A stretch of DNA of 28,062 bases from Bacteroidales bacterium UBA4912 (GTDB lineage Bacteria; Bacteroidota; Bacteroidia; Bacteroidales; Dysgonomonadaceae), in assembly GCA_002398875.1 (NCBI GenBank), contig DHCC01000088.1:16362-44423 (forward strand), given 5' to 3'. Every line of letters starts with the position of its first letter. The stretch's first letter is position 1. Below the pieces are notes generated by a model, which had not been told where the DNA came from, did no database searches, and saw only the letters and a list, made by a program, of their open reading frames with translations. A program made the position numbers and the translations under genes. Below, piece after piece: positions 8,050-16,591 of the stretch.

Positions 8050-8907
8050 ATGCAACAATTTATTAATAATATCCGTCGTGAGTTACAAGGTCTTTACTCG
8101 CATTCAGAGTTGTCTGCACTCATCCGAATTATTCTGGAAGAAGCCTTAAATATTGACTATATCAGAATTAATCATTACAAAATTAATAATTTATCGTTAT
8201 CAGAAGTAAGCAAAGTTGAAGATATTGTCAGCAGGTTGAAAAAGAATGAGCCGATACAGTATGTTATAGGTAAAACTGAATTTTTTGGACTTAATTTTAA
8301 GGTTACCCCGGATGTACTTATACCAAGACCTGAAACTGAGGAACTGGTAGATTGGATTCTGTCTGAAAATACTGATGAAAACTATAATATACTTGATATT
8401 GGCACCGGTAGCGGCTGTATAGCAGTCACATTAGCTAAAAAACTTCCGGGTGCCGAAGTACATGCATGTGATATTTCAAAAGATGCCTTAAATATTGCAA
8501 TAGAAAATGCCAGATTAAATGATGTTATAGTTAATTTTCTTCAGCTGGATGTATTATCTGTAAAAGCCAAACAACTCATCTCTCAATGGAACAAGTTTGA
8601 TTTAATAGTAAGTAATCCCCCTTATGTAATGGAGTCTGAAAAAAAAAGCATGGATGCAAATGTACTCCGGTTTGAGCCTCACAAAGCACTTTTTGTAACG
8701 AACGAAAATCCATTGGTTTTCTATGACGTAATTGCCGATTTAGCACTAAATATGCTTAAAGATAGAGGAAGGTTGTATTGTGAGATAAACAGAGCTTTAG
8801 GTGAGGAGCTGATCCTATTGCTTGAGAATAAAGGTTTTGAAGATGTTGAGTTGCGAAAAGATATTTCGGGTAACTTCAGAATGATTAAAGGTGTGAAAAA
8901 CAGATAA
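8050..8907 (+). CDS. prmC: Release factor glutamine methyltransferase PrmC
   Basis: SAM-dependent N5-glutamine methyltransferase that modifies the GGQ glutamine of peptide chain release factors. The 285-residue protein has an N-terminal helical release-factor-binding domain (residues about 1-75), the conserved IPRPETEELV at 91-100, the SAM-binding loop DIGTGSG at 116-122 and the catalytic NPPY at 189-192. The length and order are those of the family. The ATG at 8050 is chosen because an upstream TTG at 8026 falls inside the promoter element. It leads a plus-strand run with recX (22 bases later) and comF. Confidence 0.95.
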   Translation: MQQFINNIRRELQGLYSHSELSALIRIILEEALNIDYIRINHYKINNLSLSEVSKVEDIVSRLKKNEPIQYVIGKTEFFGLNFKVTPDVLIPRPETEELVDWILSENTDENYNILDIGTGSGCIAVTLAKKLPGAEVHACDISKDALNIAIENARLNDVIVNFLQLDVLSVKAKQLISQWNKFDLIVSNPPYVMESEKKSMDANVLRFEPHKALFVTNENPLVFYDVIADLALNMLKDRGRLYCEINRALGEELILLLENKGFEDVELRKDISGNFRMIKGVKNR

Positions 8908-8929
8908 ATCATCAACTTATACAGATATA

Positions 8930-9421
8930 ATGGAAAAACAGGATAAATCAATATCTGAAGAGGCTTTTGCACGTATGGCTCATTTGTGTTCACAAAAAGA
9001 GTATTGTAGATTTGATATCTCTCAAAAGTTATACAAGTTGAAACTCAGTTCTCATGAGATTGAAAATATTGTGGATCGTTTAACAGCTGAAAACTTTATC
9101 AGTGAAGAACGTTATGTCAGAAGTTATATTGGGGACAAGCTTAAGTTTAACAAATGGGGAAAAAAGAAAATTGAACTTTCATTAAGACAGAAGCAAATTC
9201 CTCAGGAAAAAATATTTAAAGTGTTGAATGAGTTTACTGACTCAGAGCTAAATCAGTTACTCGAATCTGTTCTTGAGAAAAAATGGAGATCGGTTAAAGG
9301 CAAGACTGAGAGTGAGAAAAAAAACAAACTTATCAGATATGCCTTGGGAAGAGGATTCGAGATGAGAGATATTATTTCTTGTATGAATAGGATTAATCTT
9401 GGAATAATTGATGAAGAGTAA
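8930..9421 (+). CDS. recX: RecX family regulatory protein
   Basis: Small helical protein of the RecX family, which binds RecA filaments and limits or modulates recombination. The 163 residues are almost entirely alpha-helical and fall into repeated three-helix modules. The first contains RMAHLCSQKEYCRFDISQKL, the second DRLTAENFISEERYVRSYIGDKL followed by KWGKKKIELSLRQKQIP, and the third includes YALGRGFEMRDII. It is not beside recA here but lies between prmC and comF, overlapping comF by 11 bases, so the three are probably cotranscribed. Family identity is well supported; its effect on this organism's RecA is inferred. Confidence 0.9.
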   Translation: MEKQDKSISEEAFARMAHLCSQKEYCRFDISQKLYKLKLSSHEIENIVDRLTAENFISEERYVRSYIGDKLKFNKWGKKKIELSLRQKQIPQEKIFKVLNEFTDSELNQLLESVLEKKWRSVKGKTESEKKNKLIRYALGRGFEMRDIISCMNRINLGIIDEE

Positions 9422-10118
9422 AAACAAAAGTAGAGGTGTCTTAAGTAATTTCCTGCATCTTTTTCTTCCCGAAGTCTGTGTGGTTTGCGGACAAGAGCTC
9501 CTGGAAGGGGAAATGGGAGCTTGCTTGAGTTGCTTATATAAGCTGCCCAAGACTAATAATTACAAGATTAAAGATAATAAAGCAGAAATACTGATGGCAG
9601 GAAGGATTCCCTTCGAAAGGATTGCGTGTTATTGTGTTTACACCGAAGGAGGTGTTTTGCCCCCATTGATACATAATCTTAAATATTATCATAAGAAAGA
9701 GATTGGAGTGCTCTTAGGACGTATGTTTGCTGAAGATCTTGCAGAAAGTGATTTTATAAAACCGGTAAGTATGATTGTTCCGGTTCCTTTACATCCAAAA
9801 AAGAAGAAAAGCCGAGGATATAATCAGGCCGAGATAATTGCTCAGGGAATGTCAGAAGTTACATCAATACCTCTTGTAACTGATAACCTTATAAGGGTTT
9901 TGCATAATCCCACTCAAACAAAACTCACCAAAACAGAGCGCTGGGAAAATGTGAAGAATATTTTTGATGTTAAGGACAAGCTCTTATTTGAAAATCAACA
10001 TATTTTACTTGTAGACGATGTAATTACAACAGGGTCAACAGCTGAAGCCTGTGGAATTGCATTGCAAAAATGTAAAGACATTAAAATAAGTATTGCAACG
10101 ATAGGAGAGGTATTTTAA
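9411..10118 (+). CDS. comF: ComF family phosphoribosyltransferase-like protein
   Basis: ComFC-like protein of 235 residues with a zinc-ribbon N-terminus (Cys23, Cys26, Cys38, Cys41 in two CxxC pairs) and a type I phosphoribosyltransferase domain. The PRPP-binding motif VDDVITTGST is at residues 201-210, and the upstream IVPVPLHPKKKKSRGYNQA segment is the classic ComF signature. In naturally transformable bacteria the family assists transfer of incoming single-stranded DNA; many non-competent bacteria also carry it and the reaction is unproven. The ATG at 9411 overlaps the end of recX by 11 bases, indicating translational coupling. Confidence 0.92.
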   Translation: MKSKNKSRGVLSNFLHLFLPEVCVVCGQELLEGEMGACLSCLYKLPKTNNYKIKDNKAEILMAGRIPFERIACYCVYTEGGVLPPLIHNLKYYHKKEIGVLLGRMFAEDLAESDFIKPVSMIVPVPLHPKKKKSRGYNQAEIIAQGMSEVTSIPLVTDNLIRVLHNPTQTKLTKTERWENVKNIFDVKDKLLFENQHILLVDDVITTGSTAEACGIALQKCKDIKISIATIGEVF

Positions 10119-10160
10119 ATCAATTTTTCTGCTTTTGTCCCAAAATTCATTTTTAAGCAT

Positions 10161-10168
10161 TATTTTTG
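10161..10168 (+). promoter_or_regulatory. -7 promoter element TATTTTTG for pyrE
   Basis: TATTTTTG matches TAnnTTTG in the 80-base gap between comF and pyrE, 30 bases before the pyrE ATG. A TTTG lies at 10134-10137, 23 bases upstream, which is longer than the usual spacing, so the -33 assignment is uncertain. Confidence 0.45.
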
Positions 10169-10198
10169 TAATCAATCCATGTTCAAGTAGATAAAAAA

Positions 10199-10852
10199 AT
10201 GAAAACAGTACAGAAAATAACAGCAGAAAAATTACTCAAGGTTAAAGCAATCAAATTACAACCTACTAACCCGTTTACATGGGCATCCGGATGGAAGTCT
10301 CCTATTTATTGTGATAACCGTAAACTAATGTCCTATCCTCTCATTCGCAATTTTTTGAAAGTTGAGTTTGCCAGAATCATTATGGAAAAATATCCTCAAA
10401 CAGATGCTATTGCGGGTGTTGCAACCGGTGCCATCGCTCCGGGAGCATTAGTTGCGGATCTTCTGGGACTACCCTTTGTTTATATACGCTCTTCTCCCAA
10501 AGATCATGGTCTGGAGAATTTAATTGAGGGTGATCTTAAACCAAAACAGAAAGTAGTTGTTATCGAAGATCTAGTGTCTACAGGTGGCAGTAGCCTGAAA
10601 GCAGTTGATGCAATCAGACAAAATGGTTCAGATGTATTAGGAATGCTTGCGATCTTTACATACGGCTTTAAGCAATCAATGGATAGTATGCATGAGGCAA
10701 GGGTAGAACTTACAACACTTTGCAATTATGATGCAATATTAGATGAGGCTTTGGCAGTCGATTATATTGATGAATCAGAACTTAAAACACTTCAGGATTG
10801 GCGCAAAGATCCCGAAAACTGGGGACAGTCTGATAAAAAAATAAAGCTATGA
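10199..10852 (+). CDS. pyrE: Orotate phosphoribosyltransferase
   Basis: Catalyses orotate plus PRPP to orotidine 5'-monophosphate in de novo pyrimidine synthesis; cytosolic dimer. The 217-residue protein has the substrate region FTWASGWKSPIYCDNR at residues 26-41, the flexible-loop KDHG at 101-104 and the PRPP motif VVVIEDLVSTGGSS near 119-132. The length is normal. It has a consensus promoter of its own and overlaps the next gene by four bases (ATGA), so the SRPBCC protein is translated with it. No other pyrimidine gene is present, so regulation by pathway clustering is not visible here. Confidence 0.96.
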   Translation: MKTVQKITAEKLLKVKAIKLQPTNPFTWASGWKSPIYCDNRKLMSYPLIRNFLKVEFARIIMEKYPQTDAIAGVATGAIAPGALVADLLGLPFVYIRSSPKDHGLENLIEGDLKPKQKVVVIEDLVSTGGSSLKAVDAIRQNGSDVLGMLAIFTYGFKQSMDSMHEARVELTTLCNYDAILDEALAVDYIDESELKTLQDWRKDPENWGQSDKKIKL

Positions 10853-11268
10853 CGGAATTTGTTAGTGATGTTAAAATTATTCCTTATGCCGATTCAGATA
10901 TATTCAGGGTGCTCTCAGATCTTCGTAATCTTGAATTAGTTAAAGGGATGATCCCTGAGGACAAGATTAAGGATTTTATTTTTGATAAAGATAGTGTCAC
11001 TTTCACGGTTGATTCAATCGGGAAAGTGACATTTGTTGTAGAAGATCGTGAACCGGATAAATTGGTAAAATTCAAATCTGTCAGGCTGCCTTTTGAAATT
11101 ATGATGGAACTGCATCTTTCCCAGATAACTGAAAAAGATACAGAGTTTTCAATGAAGGTAATATCAAATCTTAATCCTTTTATGAAAGGAATGGTTGAAA
11201 AGCCTATGAAGGAGGCTGTTGAAAGAATTTCAGAGGCATTAGCCAAACTGCCTTATGACAGAATTTGA
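10849..11268 (+). CDS. SRPBCC-fold protein, function unknown
   Basis: A 139-residue cytosolic protein with the START/SRPBCC (polyketide cyclase-like) pattern: an N-terminal strand FVSDVKIIPYADSDIFRVLSDL, alternating strands through VTFVVEDREPDKLVKF and TEFSMKVISNLNP, and a long C-terminal helix PMKEAVERISEALAKL that would close a hydrophobic cavity. There is no signal peptide. It starts within the stop codon of pyrE (4-base overlap), a tight coupling that suggests a link to pyrE expression rather than a proven shared function. It converges on the GH95 gene with 6 bases between the two stop codons. The ligand is unknown. Confidence 0.8.
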   Translation: MTEFVSDVKIIPYADSDIFRVLSDLRNLELVKGMIPEDKIKDFIFDKDSVTFTVDSIGKVTFVVEDREPDKLVKFKSVRLPFEIMMELHLSQITEKDTEFSMKVISNLNPFMKGMVEKPMKEAVERISEALAKLPYDRI

Positions 11269-11274
11269 TTATAT

Positions 11275-13698
11275 TTAGTTGAATGTAATTTCAACCTTAT
11301 CTCCCATTTTCAAATCTAAGGAGATATAACCATCTTCAATATTGATGCTTTTACCGTTAGCAGTAACAGTTTCTGCATAAGCGGGCACAGCCAGTTTGTA
11401 ATTGTTTGTCACTTGCGAATTAATTATAACATGCGTTAGCTCTCCATTATTCCATTTAGCATCAATTACTGCTCCACCCCGTACCCGAAGACCTTTGAAG
11501 CTACCATTACTCCAGTTGTCAGGAAGTGCGGGCAGCAAGTTAATGTAATCATTATGACTCTGGATAAGCATTTCAGCAATTCCTGACGTGCCTCCAAAAT
11601 TCCCGTCAATTTGAAATGGTGGGTGAGCACAAAACAGATTTGGATAAGTACCGCCACCCCTGCTCATGTTGATATCACTGACAAATGCCGGTTCCAGCAG
11701 GCTCTTTAATAGTTTATAAGCACGGTTGCCATCATGCAATCTTGCCCAGAAGTTTATTTTCCAGGCTCTAGACCAGCCTGTTCCGGCATCTCCTCGACGG
11801 TTAAGCGTATTCTCGGCTGCTTTTGCAAGTTCTGGTGTCAATTCTGGTGAAATCTGGTTAGAGGGGTATAAGCCATATAGATGTGAAACGTGTCTGTGTT
11901 GGGGATCTTGCTCTCTGTAGTCTTCAAGCCATTCTTGTAAATAGCCTTCAGAACTGATCTGCATTGGGGGCAACAGGGCCATTGTTTCTCTTATTTTATT
12001 AGTTTTTTCATTTTTTATACCAAGTATTTCCGCAGCATTTAGTGTATTTCTAAACAGTTCCTTAATAATCTGTACATCCATTGTGGGGCCCATACAAACA
12101 AATACAGGCTCACTACTGCCGGGCAGATAAAAAGCATTTTCAGGCGATGAAGAAGGTGCTGTTACCAGCCATCCATTTTTCGGTTCTTTTATCATGCTAC
12201 TGAGAAAAAAATCTGCTGCACCTTCTAATACCGGATATATAGATTTCAGATACTCATTATTTCTGTTAAAGGCATAATGTTCCCAGAGATGCTCGCAAAG
12301 CCAGGCACCACCAGTATTTGTTGCACCCCAGGATGCATGCTCTCCGGGTGCGGTGAAAAACCACGGGTTACTCATCATGTGGGCAACCCAACCATTAGCT
12401 CCATAAAACGTCTTTGCTGTTTTTTCTCCGGAAGATACTAGTGATTTTGTGAAATCAATCAGTGGTTTATGAAGTTCAGGAAGGTTACATACTTCTGCAG
12501 GCCAGTAGTTCATCTGGAGATTTATATTAAGGTGATAATCTCCATTCCAGGGTGTCTGCAACTGGTTAGACCAAAGTCCCTGAAGATTGAGTGGTAAACT
12601 TTTTTCATTTGTTCCGCTTATCATAAGATATCTGCCATACTGAAAGTACAAAGCAGCAAAAGCAGGATTATTATCTGTCTGGAAATTAATTAAGCGCTGG
12701 TCTGTAGGAGTAGTATTGTCTTGTTCACCCAAGTCCAGTTCAACCCTGTTGAACTTCTCTTGATATGCGTCTATGTGTCTTTGTTTCAGTTTCGTAAATG
12801 GTGTGTTTTTAGCTTCTGCAATGAGCTTATCTACTGTTTTCTTGTAATCATTATCTAATAAATCTGTCGAGGTTGATATCAGAATAATTGCTTCATCAGC
12901 ATTTGTTAGTTTCAGTGATAATCCGGATGTATCTAAAATTCCACCTTTGTTGATTACTTCCGCTTTTGTTAGGTATCTTAACCCATCATTCCCATTATTT
13001 CCGTCATTAAGCTGTCCTTCCATAATAAGCATGTTCCCTTCAACTGCAACTTTTGCTCTTTCCGGACGGTATAGGTTTAACGCGAAGGAAATTGAGTTCT
13101 TTGAATCTGCTGTTAATCTAACAACTAGTAAATCATCTGAATGTGAAGAAAAATACTCACGTTTGTATTTAGTATCACCAATTTCAAATTGTGTATAAGC
13201 AATGGCATCATTCAACGAAAGGGATCTCAAGTAATTTTTTACTGAATCTTTCTCATTTGATTCTGAACCATAAACATATTCAATATTCAGATCTCCAACT
13301 TTCTGAAAACAACCATAAGGTGCATCTTTGCCCTTGCCGGATGCAGATCCTTGTCCGCCACATCTAAAATGCTGATACATAATTTGTTGCGCCTCAAGGT
13401 TTTTCCCTTCTAAAAGCAATTTTTGAATTTTAGGCAGGAAATTTATTGCTTCAGGGTTAAAGGCATCCGGATCTTCACTTCCCGACCACATAGTTATATC
13501 ATTGATTACAATCAGTTCTTTTTCAATTCCGCCATCCGGCATCATTCCAATTCTTCCATTGCCTAGGGGAACTGTTTCTTCCCACTTTTCGGCAGGAGAA
13601 GTATAATTAAGTGACAATGTTTGTTGTGAAGATGAATTGTTGCACGATAACATAATTGTTATCAGACATGACATAATAATAAATTGCAGGCTTTTCAT
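11275..13698 (-). CDS. GH95 family alpha-L-fucosidase, lipoprotein
   Basis: Glycoside hydrolase family 95, an inverting 1,2-alpha-L-fucosidase family that also includes alpha-galactosidases. The signal peptide ends in a lipobox (MLSC, Cys19), so a periplasmic or surface lipoprotein is expected. The N-terminal beta-sandwich opens with the family signature WEETVPLGNGRIGMM, followed by an (alpha/alpha)6 barrel and a C-terminal beta domain. The active-site residues known from Bifidobacterium AfcA (Asn421, Asn423, Glu566, Asp766) appear aligned with Asn391 and Asn393 (HLNINLQMNYW), Glu520 (APSSSPENAF) and Asp698 (PPFQIDGNFGG), so the enzyme looks intact. No SusC/SusD pair, regulator or other glycosidase is nearby, so it is not in a typical polysaccharide locus. 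No consensus promoter was found upstream. Confidence 0.93.
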   Translation of the reverse strand: MKSLQFIIMSCLITIMLSCNNSSSQQTLSLNYTSPAEKWEETVPLGNGRIGMMPDGGIEKELIVINDITMWSGSEDPDAFNPEAINFLPKIQKLLLEGKNLEAQQIMYQHFRCGGQGSASGKGKDAPYGCFQKVGDLNIEYVYGSESNEKDSVKNYLRSLSLNDAIAYTQFEIGDTKYKREYFSSHSDDLLVVRLTADSKNSISFALNLYRPERAKVAVEGNMLIMEGQLNDGNNGNDGLRYLTKAEVINKGGILDTSGLSLKLTNADEAIILISTSTDLLDNDYKKTVDKLIAEAKNTPFTKLKQRHIDAYQEKFNRVELDLGEQDNTTPTDQRLINFQTDNNPAFAALYFQYGRYLMISGTNEKSLPLNLQGLWSNQLQTPWNGDYHLNINLQMNYWPAEVCNLPELHKPLIDFTKSLVSSGEKTAKTFYGANGWVAHMMSNPWFFTAPGEHASWGATNTGGAWLCEHLWEHYAFNRNNEYLKSIYPVLEGAADFFLSSMIKEPKNGWLVTAPSSSPENAFYLPGSSEPVFVCMGPTMDVQIIKELFRNTLNAAEILGIKNEKTNKIRETMALLPPMQISSEGYLQEWLEDYREQDPQHRHVSHLYGLYPSNQISPELTPELAKAAENTLNRRGDAGTGWSRAWKINFWARLHDGNRAYKLLKSLLEPAFVSDINMSRGGGTYPNLFCAHPPFQIDGNFGGTSGIAEMLIQSHNDYINLLPALPDNWSNGSFKGLRVRGGAVIDAKWNNGELTHVIINSQVTNNYKLAVPAYAETVTANGKSINIEDGYISLDLKMGDKVEITFN

Positions 13699-13780
13699 GA
13701 AAGTTGATTTATAATTCTATAATTAGTTGAAATATTACAAGAAAGTGTAAAAATAGTAATTTCAATAATAATAAAAAAAT

Positions 13781-13814
13781 AACCGGATGAACTCTTCACA
13801 GGGGTCATCCGGTT
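13781..13814 (-). terminator. Rho-independent terminator after the NigD-like gene
   Basis: A perfect 10-base-pair stem (AACCGGATGA at 13781-13790 with TCATCCGGTT at 13805-13814) and a 14-base loop. On the minus strand the stem is followed by a run of T residues (TTATTTTTTTA). It lies 60 bases past the stop of the NigD-like gene and upstream of the GH95 start, so it should isolate the two. A short T run also follows on the plus strand, so it may work in both directions. Confidence 0.8.
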
Positions 13815-13874
13815 TTTGGAAAATCAAAAAAGTCATATAAGAAATAGAACTAATTTATTTGTGGTTTTTATTAA

Positions 13875-14630
13875 TTAATAGTATTCATTTGATGTTGTAA
13901 CAGGTATAGGTGTTTCAGTTCTTGTTTGTGTTGTAGGACTGTTATATCTGTAAACAACATTATATATCTTTTCTGTCGTATTGTTATTTGTTTTATCTGT
14001 CCACTCTTTCACTTTAACTGATAGCTTTACAGAGTCACTGTCAAATGCACGTAAGGATCTCAGATCAAAGCATACAAAACCTTCGTATAGTTTGTCCGAC
14101 TTGCTATCAAACGAGTTGTGCCTGAATTCCAGCTCAATCACATCCTGATCAGTTTCAGCATATAAAACATTGCCAACTAAATTAATTGCATGGGGCTGAA
14201 TCCCTCCATAATTGAACATAAAAGAGACGTTCAGGTAATCACCGCCTACCCAGATAGAATTTGTCTTTACAGGGTCATTGCCAATGCTTATTTCATTTTC
14301 TGAAGTTAATTCAATCGGTTGTTTTGTAAGTATTTTCCAAATATCATTTACTTTAATATAATGATCGAACCCATCTTTCTGATCCGTTAATATAGTGTAA
14401 TTAAGAAGTACTCGCTGATTATCTGATGGAGTAATGATTACATCTGTGGTAGCGGACCAAAGTTTCAGCCCATTATCAAGTTTAAGTGAATAAGAATTAT
14501 CTTCTTCAGGTACAATTGTAGCAATGTCAATTCCAAAGTTTCCTAAAGACCTTGAATTATCATCACATCCGGTATAAATAAACAGGATTCCAATTATTGC
14601 TAAACCTAAAAAGAAGAGTTTTTTTTGCAT
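13875..14630 (-). CDS. NigD-like lipoprotein
   Basis: A 251-residue lipoprotein resembling the NigD-like family of Bacteroidales. Its founding member lies in the nigrescin bacteriocin locus of Prevotella, but most homologues have no demonstrated role. A short signal peptide ends in a lipobox (IYTGC, Cys22). The N-terminal domain contains the family-like SYSLKLDNGLKLW and QRVLLNYTIL, then HYIKVNDIWKILTK. The C-terminal domain contains IELEFRHNSFD and LYEGFVCFDLRSLR. The ATG at 14630 is preferred to a GTG at 14648 because it gives a conventional lipoprotein signal. No bacteriocin-like or transporter gene accompanies it, so an immunity function is not supported here. It has a strong terminator behind it. 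Confidence 0.8.
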   Translation of the reverse strand: MQKKLFFLGLAIIGILFIYTGCDDNSRSLGNFGIDIATIVPEEDNSYSLKLDNGLKLWSATTDVIITPSDNQRVLLNYTILTDQKDGFDHYIKVNDIWKILTKQPIELTSENEISIGNDPVKTNSIWVGGDYLNVSFMFNYGGIQPHAINLVGNVLYAETDQDVIELEFRHNSFDSKSDKLYEGFVCFDLRSLRAFDSDSVKLSVKVKEWTDKTNNNTTEKIYNVVYRYNSPTTQTRTETPIPVTTSNEYY

Positions 14631-14703
14631 TACATACACAGTTTTCACTTATGTGATTGCTCACTTTTAAATGTAAGATGCATTAAATTAAAAAACGCTG
14701 CAT

Positions 14704-14721
14704 GACTTTTAGAATAAAGTC
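14704..14721 (-). terminator. Possible weak terminator after ygiQ
   Basis: GACTTT (14704-14709) pairs with AAAGTC (14716-14721) around a 6-base loop, 41 bases past the ygiQ stop. On the minus strand it is followed, after about ten bases, by TTTTTTAATTT. The stem is short and AT-rich, so termination here is only possible. Confidence 0.3.
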
Positions 14722-14761
14722 GGCCTTTAACTATGTTTAACAATACTCATTAAATGATCTC

Positions 14762-16591
14762 TTATTTGTAGAGTTTATTGATTATGTCAGTTCTGTTGAT
14801 TTCTTTTAATTTTCTTATGATAGAGCTCTTTTGTTTAGGGTCATACCAGAAGAAAAACTGACGTTGCCCTAATTTCTGATCTTTTGTTTTGGCTGTGTAA
14901 ACCGGTTGAAGTGTATAGGGGTGATAACCTGTGTAATAAATTTCAGTTGCTAGCGTCATCGGAGATGGCGTAAAGTCCTGAATCTGTTCCAACCTGAAAT
15001 CTAAGCTTTTGTTTATTGCTGCCAGTTCCGCCATATCTTCTTCTGTGCAGCCGGGATGGGACGAGATGAAATATGGTATAAGTTGCTGTTTTAGTTGATA
15101 TTTACTGTTCAGTTCATCAAAAATATCTTTAAACCGATAGAAGAGATTAAAAGATGGTTTACGCATAATATTGAGCGTAGAATCTGATGTATGTTCAGGT
15201 GCAACCTTCAGTCTACCCGAAACATGTTTTCTGATTAACTCCTCAATGTATTTCTGGTTAGCAGCATTAGTCTGTTTGTCTTCTGATTTGTGCAACAACA
15301 TATCATAACGTACTCCGCTTCCAATAAATGATTTTTTCACCCTGGGCATAGTATCCACTGAATTGTAAATATCAAGAAGTGGTGTGTGATTTGTATCTAG
15401 ATTAAAACAGACTTTAGGAAAAATGCAGGAAGGCTTTTTGCATTTATTGCATATATCCAGGTCTTTTCCCTTCATTTTATACATGTTGGCAGAAGGCCCC
15501 CCTAAGTCGGTAATGTATCCTTTGAAATCAGGCATTTCAGTGATTTTTTTAACCTCTTTCAAAATGGATTCTTTTGTTCTTGATGCAATAAATTTGCCCT
15601 GATGCGCTGATATAGTGCAGAATGCACATCCTCCGAAACACCCTCTATGCAGATTAACTGAAAATTTAATCATTTCATAAGCAGGGATATGCTTTCCTTT
15701 ATATTTAGGGTGTGGAAGTCGTGTATATGGCAACTCAAAAGAAGCATCAATCTCTTCTTCTTTCATCGGAGGATAGGGTGGATTAACAATCAGTACTTTC
15801 TCATCTACTGCCTGTAAGATTCTTGCTGCAGATATTCGGTTTGACTGTTCTTCAACAACTTTAAAGTTTTTTGCCTGTTTAAGCTTATCTTTCAGACACT
15901 CTTCGTGTGAGAAGAGTGAAACTTCCTCATTGAATGGATTTGTGGGAATACTTTTATTATGGGCCAAAAAAGCTGACTGGGGTAAATCATACATTTCAGC
16001 AATCTTTTTCCCTTCCCTGATGTTTTGTATAAGTTGTCTAAGAGGTAATTCTCCCATTCCGTAAATCAGGATATCGGCACCACTTTCTGCTAATATGGTT
16101 TTATGAAGTGAGTCATCCCAGTAGTCGTAGTGAGTGACTCGTCTCAGTGATGCTTCAATCCCACCCAGTACAATAGGAACATCCGGATACAGTTCTTTTA
16201 ATATCTTAGAATAGACCGTAACAGCCCTGTCAGGACGCATGTCTGATCTTCCGTCGGGAGTATATGCATCGTTTGAACGTAATCTTTTATTTGCAGTGTA
16301 ATGATTTATCATAGAATCCATTACTCCTGCTGTGACAGCAAAAAAGAGACCCGGTTTCCCAAATTTCTTGAAATCACGAAGATCGTCCCGCCAGTTTGGT
16401 TGTGGTACAATTGCCACCTTTAGCCCTTCACTTTCAAGCAGGCGACCGATAACGGCAGTGCCGAATGAAGGGTGGTCAATGTAGGCGTCTCCTGAAAACA
16501 GTATTACATCAGCCTCGTCCCAACCCCTCAGTGTCATTTCTTTTTTGGTGGTCGGCAGCCAGTCGGTTAGCTGAAGTCTTTCACTTGTCAT
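14762..16591 (-). CDS. ygiQ: YgiQ family radical SAM protein
   Basis: A 609-residue cytosolic radical SAM protein of the YgiQ family (UPF0313), whose reaction is unknown. The N-terminal half is a Rossmann-like, B12-binding-like region containing WDEADVILFSGDAYIDHPSFG, and VLGGIEASLRRVTHYDYWDD. The [4Fe-4S] motif CxxxCxxC is at Cys318, Cys322 and Cys325 (RGCFGGCAFCTIS). Four further cysteines around residues 382-397 (CNKCKKPSC, CFN) could bind a second metal centre. The C-terminal part includes KVAPEHTSD and a DUF3362-like tail rich in basic residues. The start codon overlaps the stop of the SulP gene (ATGA), so the two are translationally coupled; a functional link is not evident. Confidence 0.93.
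   Translation of the reverse strand: MTSERLQLTDWLPTTKKEMTLRGWDEADVILFSGDAYIDHPSFGTAVIGRLLESEGLKVAIVPQPNWRDDLRDFKKFGKPGLFFAVTAGVMDSMINHYTANKRLRSNDAYTPDGRSDMRPDRAVTVYSKILKELYPDVPIVLGGIEASLRRVTHYDYWDDSLHKTILAESGADILIYGMGELPLRQLIQNIREGKKIAEMYDLPQSAFLAHNKSIPTNPFNEEVSLFSHEECLKDKLKQAKNFKVVEEQSNRISAARILQAVDEKVLIVNPPYPPMKEEEIDASFELPYTRLPHPKYKGKHIPAYEMIKFSVNLHRGCFGGCAFCTISAHQGKFIASRTKESILKEVKKITEMPDFKGYITDLGGPSANMYKMKGKDLDICNKCKKPSCIFPKVCFNLDTNHTPLLDIYNSVDTMPRVKKSFIGSGVRYDMLLHKSEDKQTNAANQKYIEELIRKHVSGRLKVAPEHTSDSTLNIMRKPSFNLFYRFKDIFDELNSKYQLKQQLIPYFISSHPGCTEEDMAELAAINKSLDFRLEQIQDFTPSPMTLATEIYYTGYHPYTLQPVYTAKTKDQKLGQRQFFFWYDPKQKSSIIRKLKEINRTDIINKLYK

Noticed and set aside
10884..11246. 120-codon minus-strand open frame over the SRPBCC gene
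   Set aside because: Low-complexity Ser/Ile-rich translation typical of an antisense frame; the sense protein has a coherent fold and is coupled to pyrE.
13748..13755. TATTTTTA on the minus strand as a GH95 promoter
   Set aside because: The last base departs from TAnnTTTG and no -33 box is seen; in AT-rich intergenic DNA this match is weak.
13875..14630. Bacteriocin immunity system based on NigD similarity
   Set aside because: No small secreted peptide, processing protease or exporter lies nearby; NigD-like proteins are common without bacteriocin genes.
14668..14675. TACATTTA on the minus strand as a promoter for the NigD-like gene
   Set aside because: It lacks the final G of TAnnTTTG and has no partner box; too weak to list.
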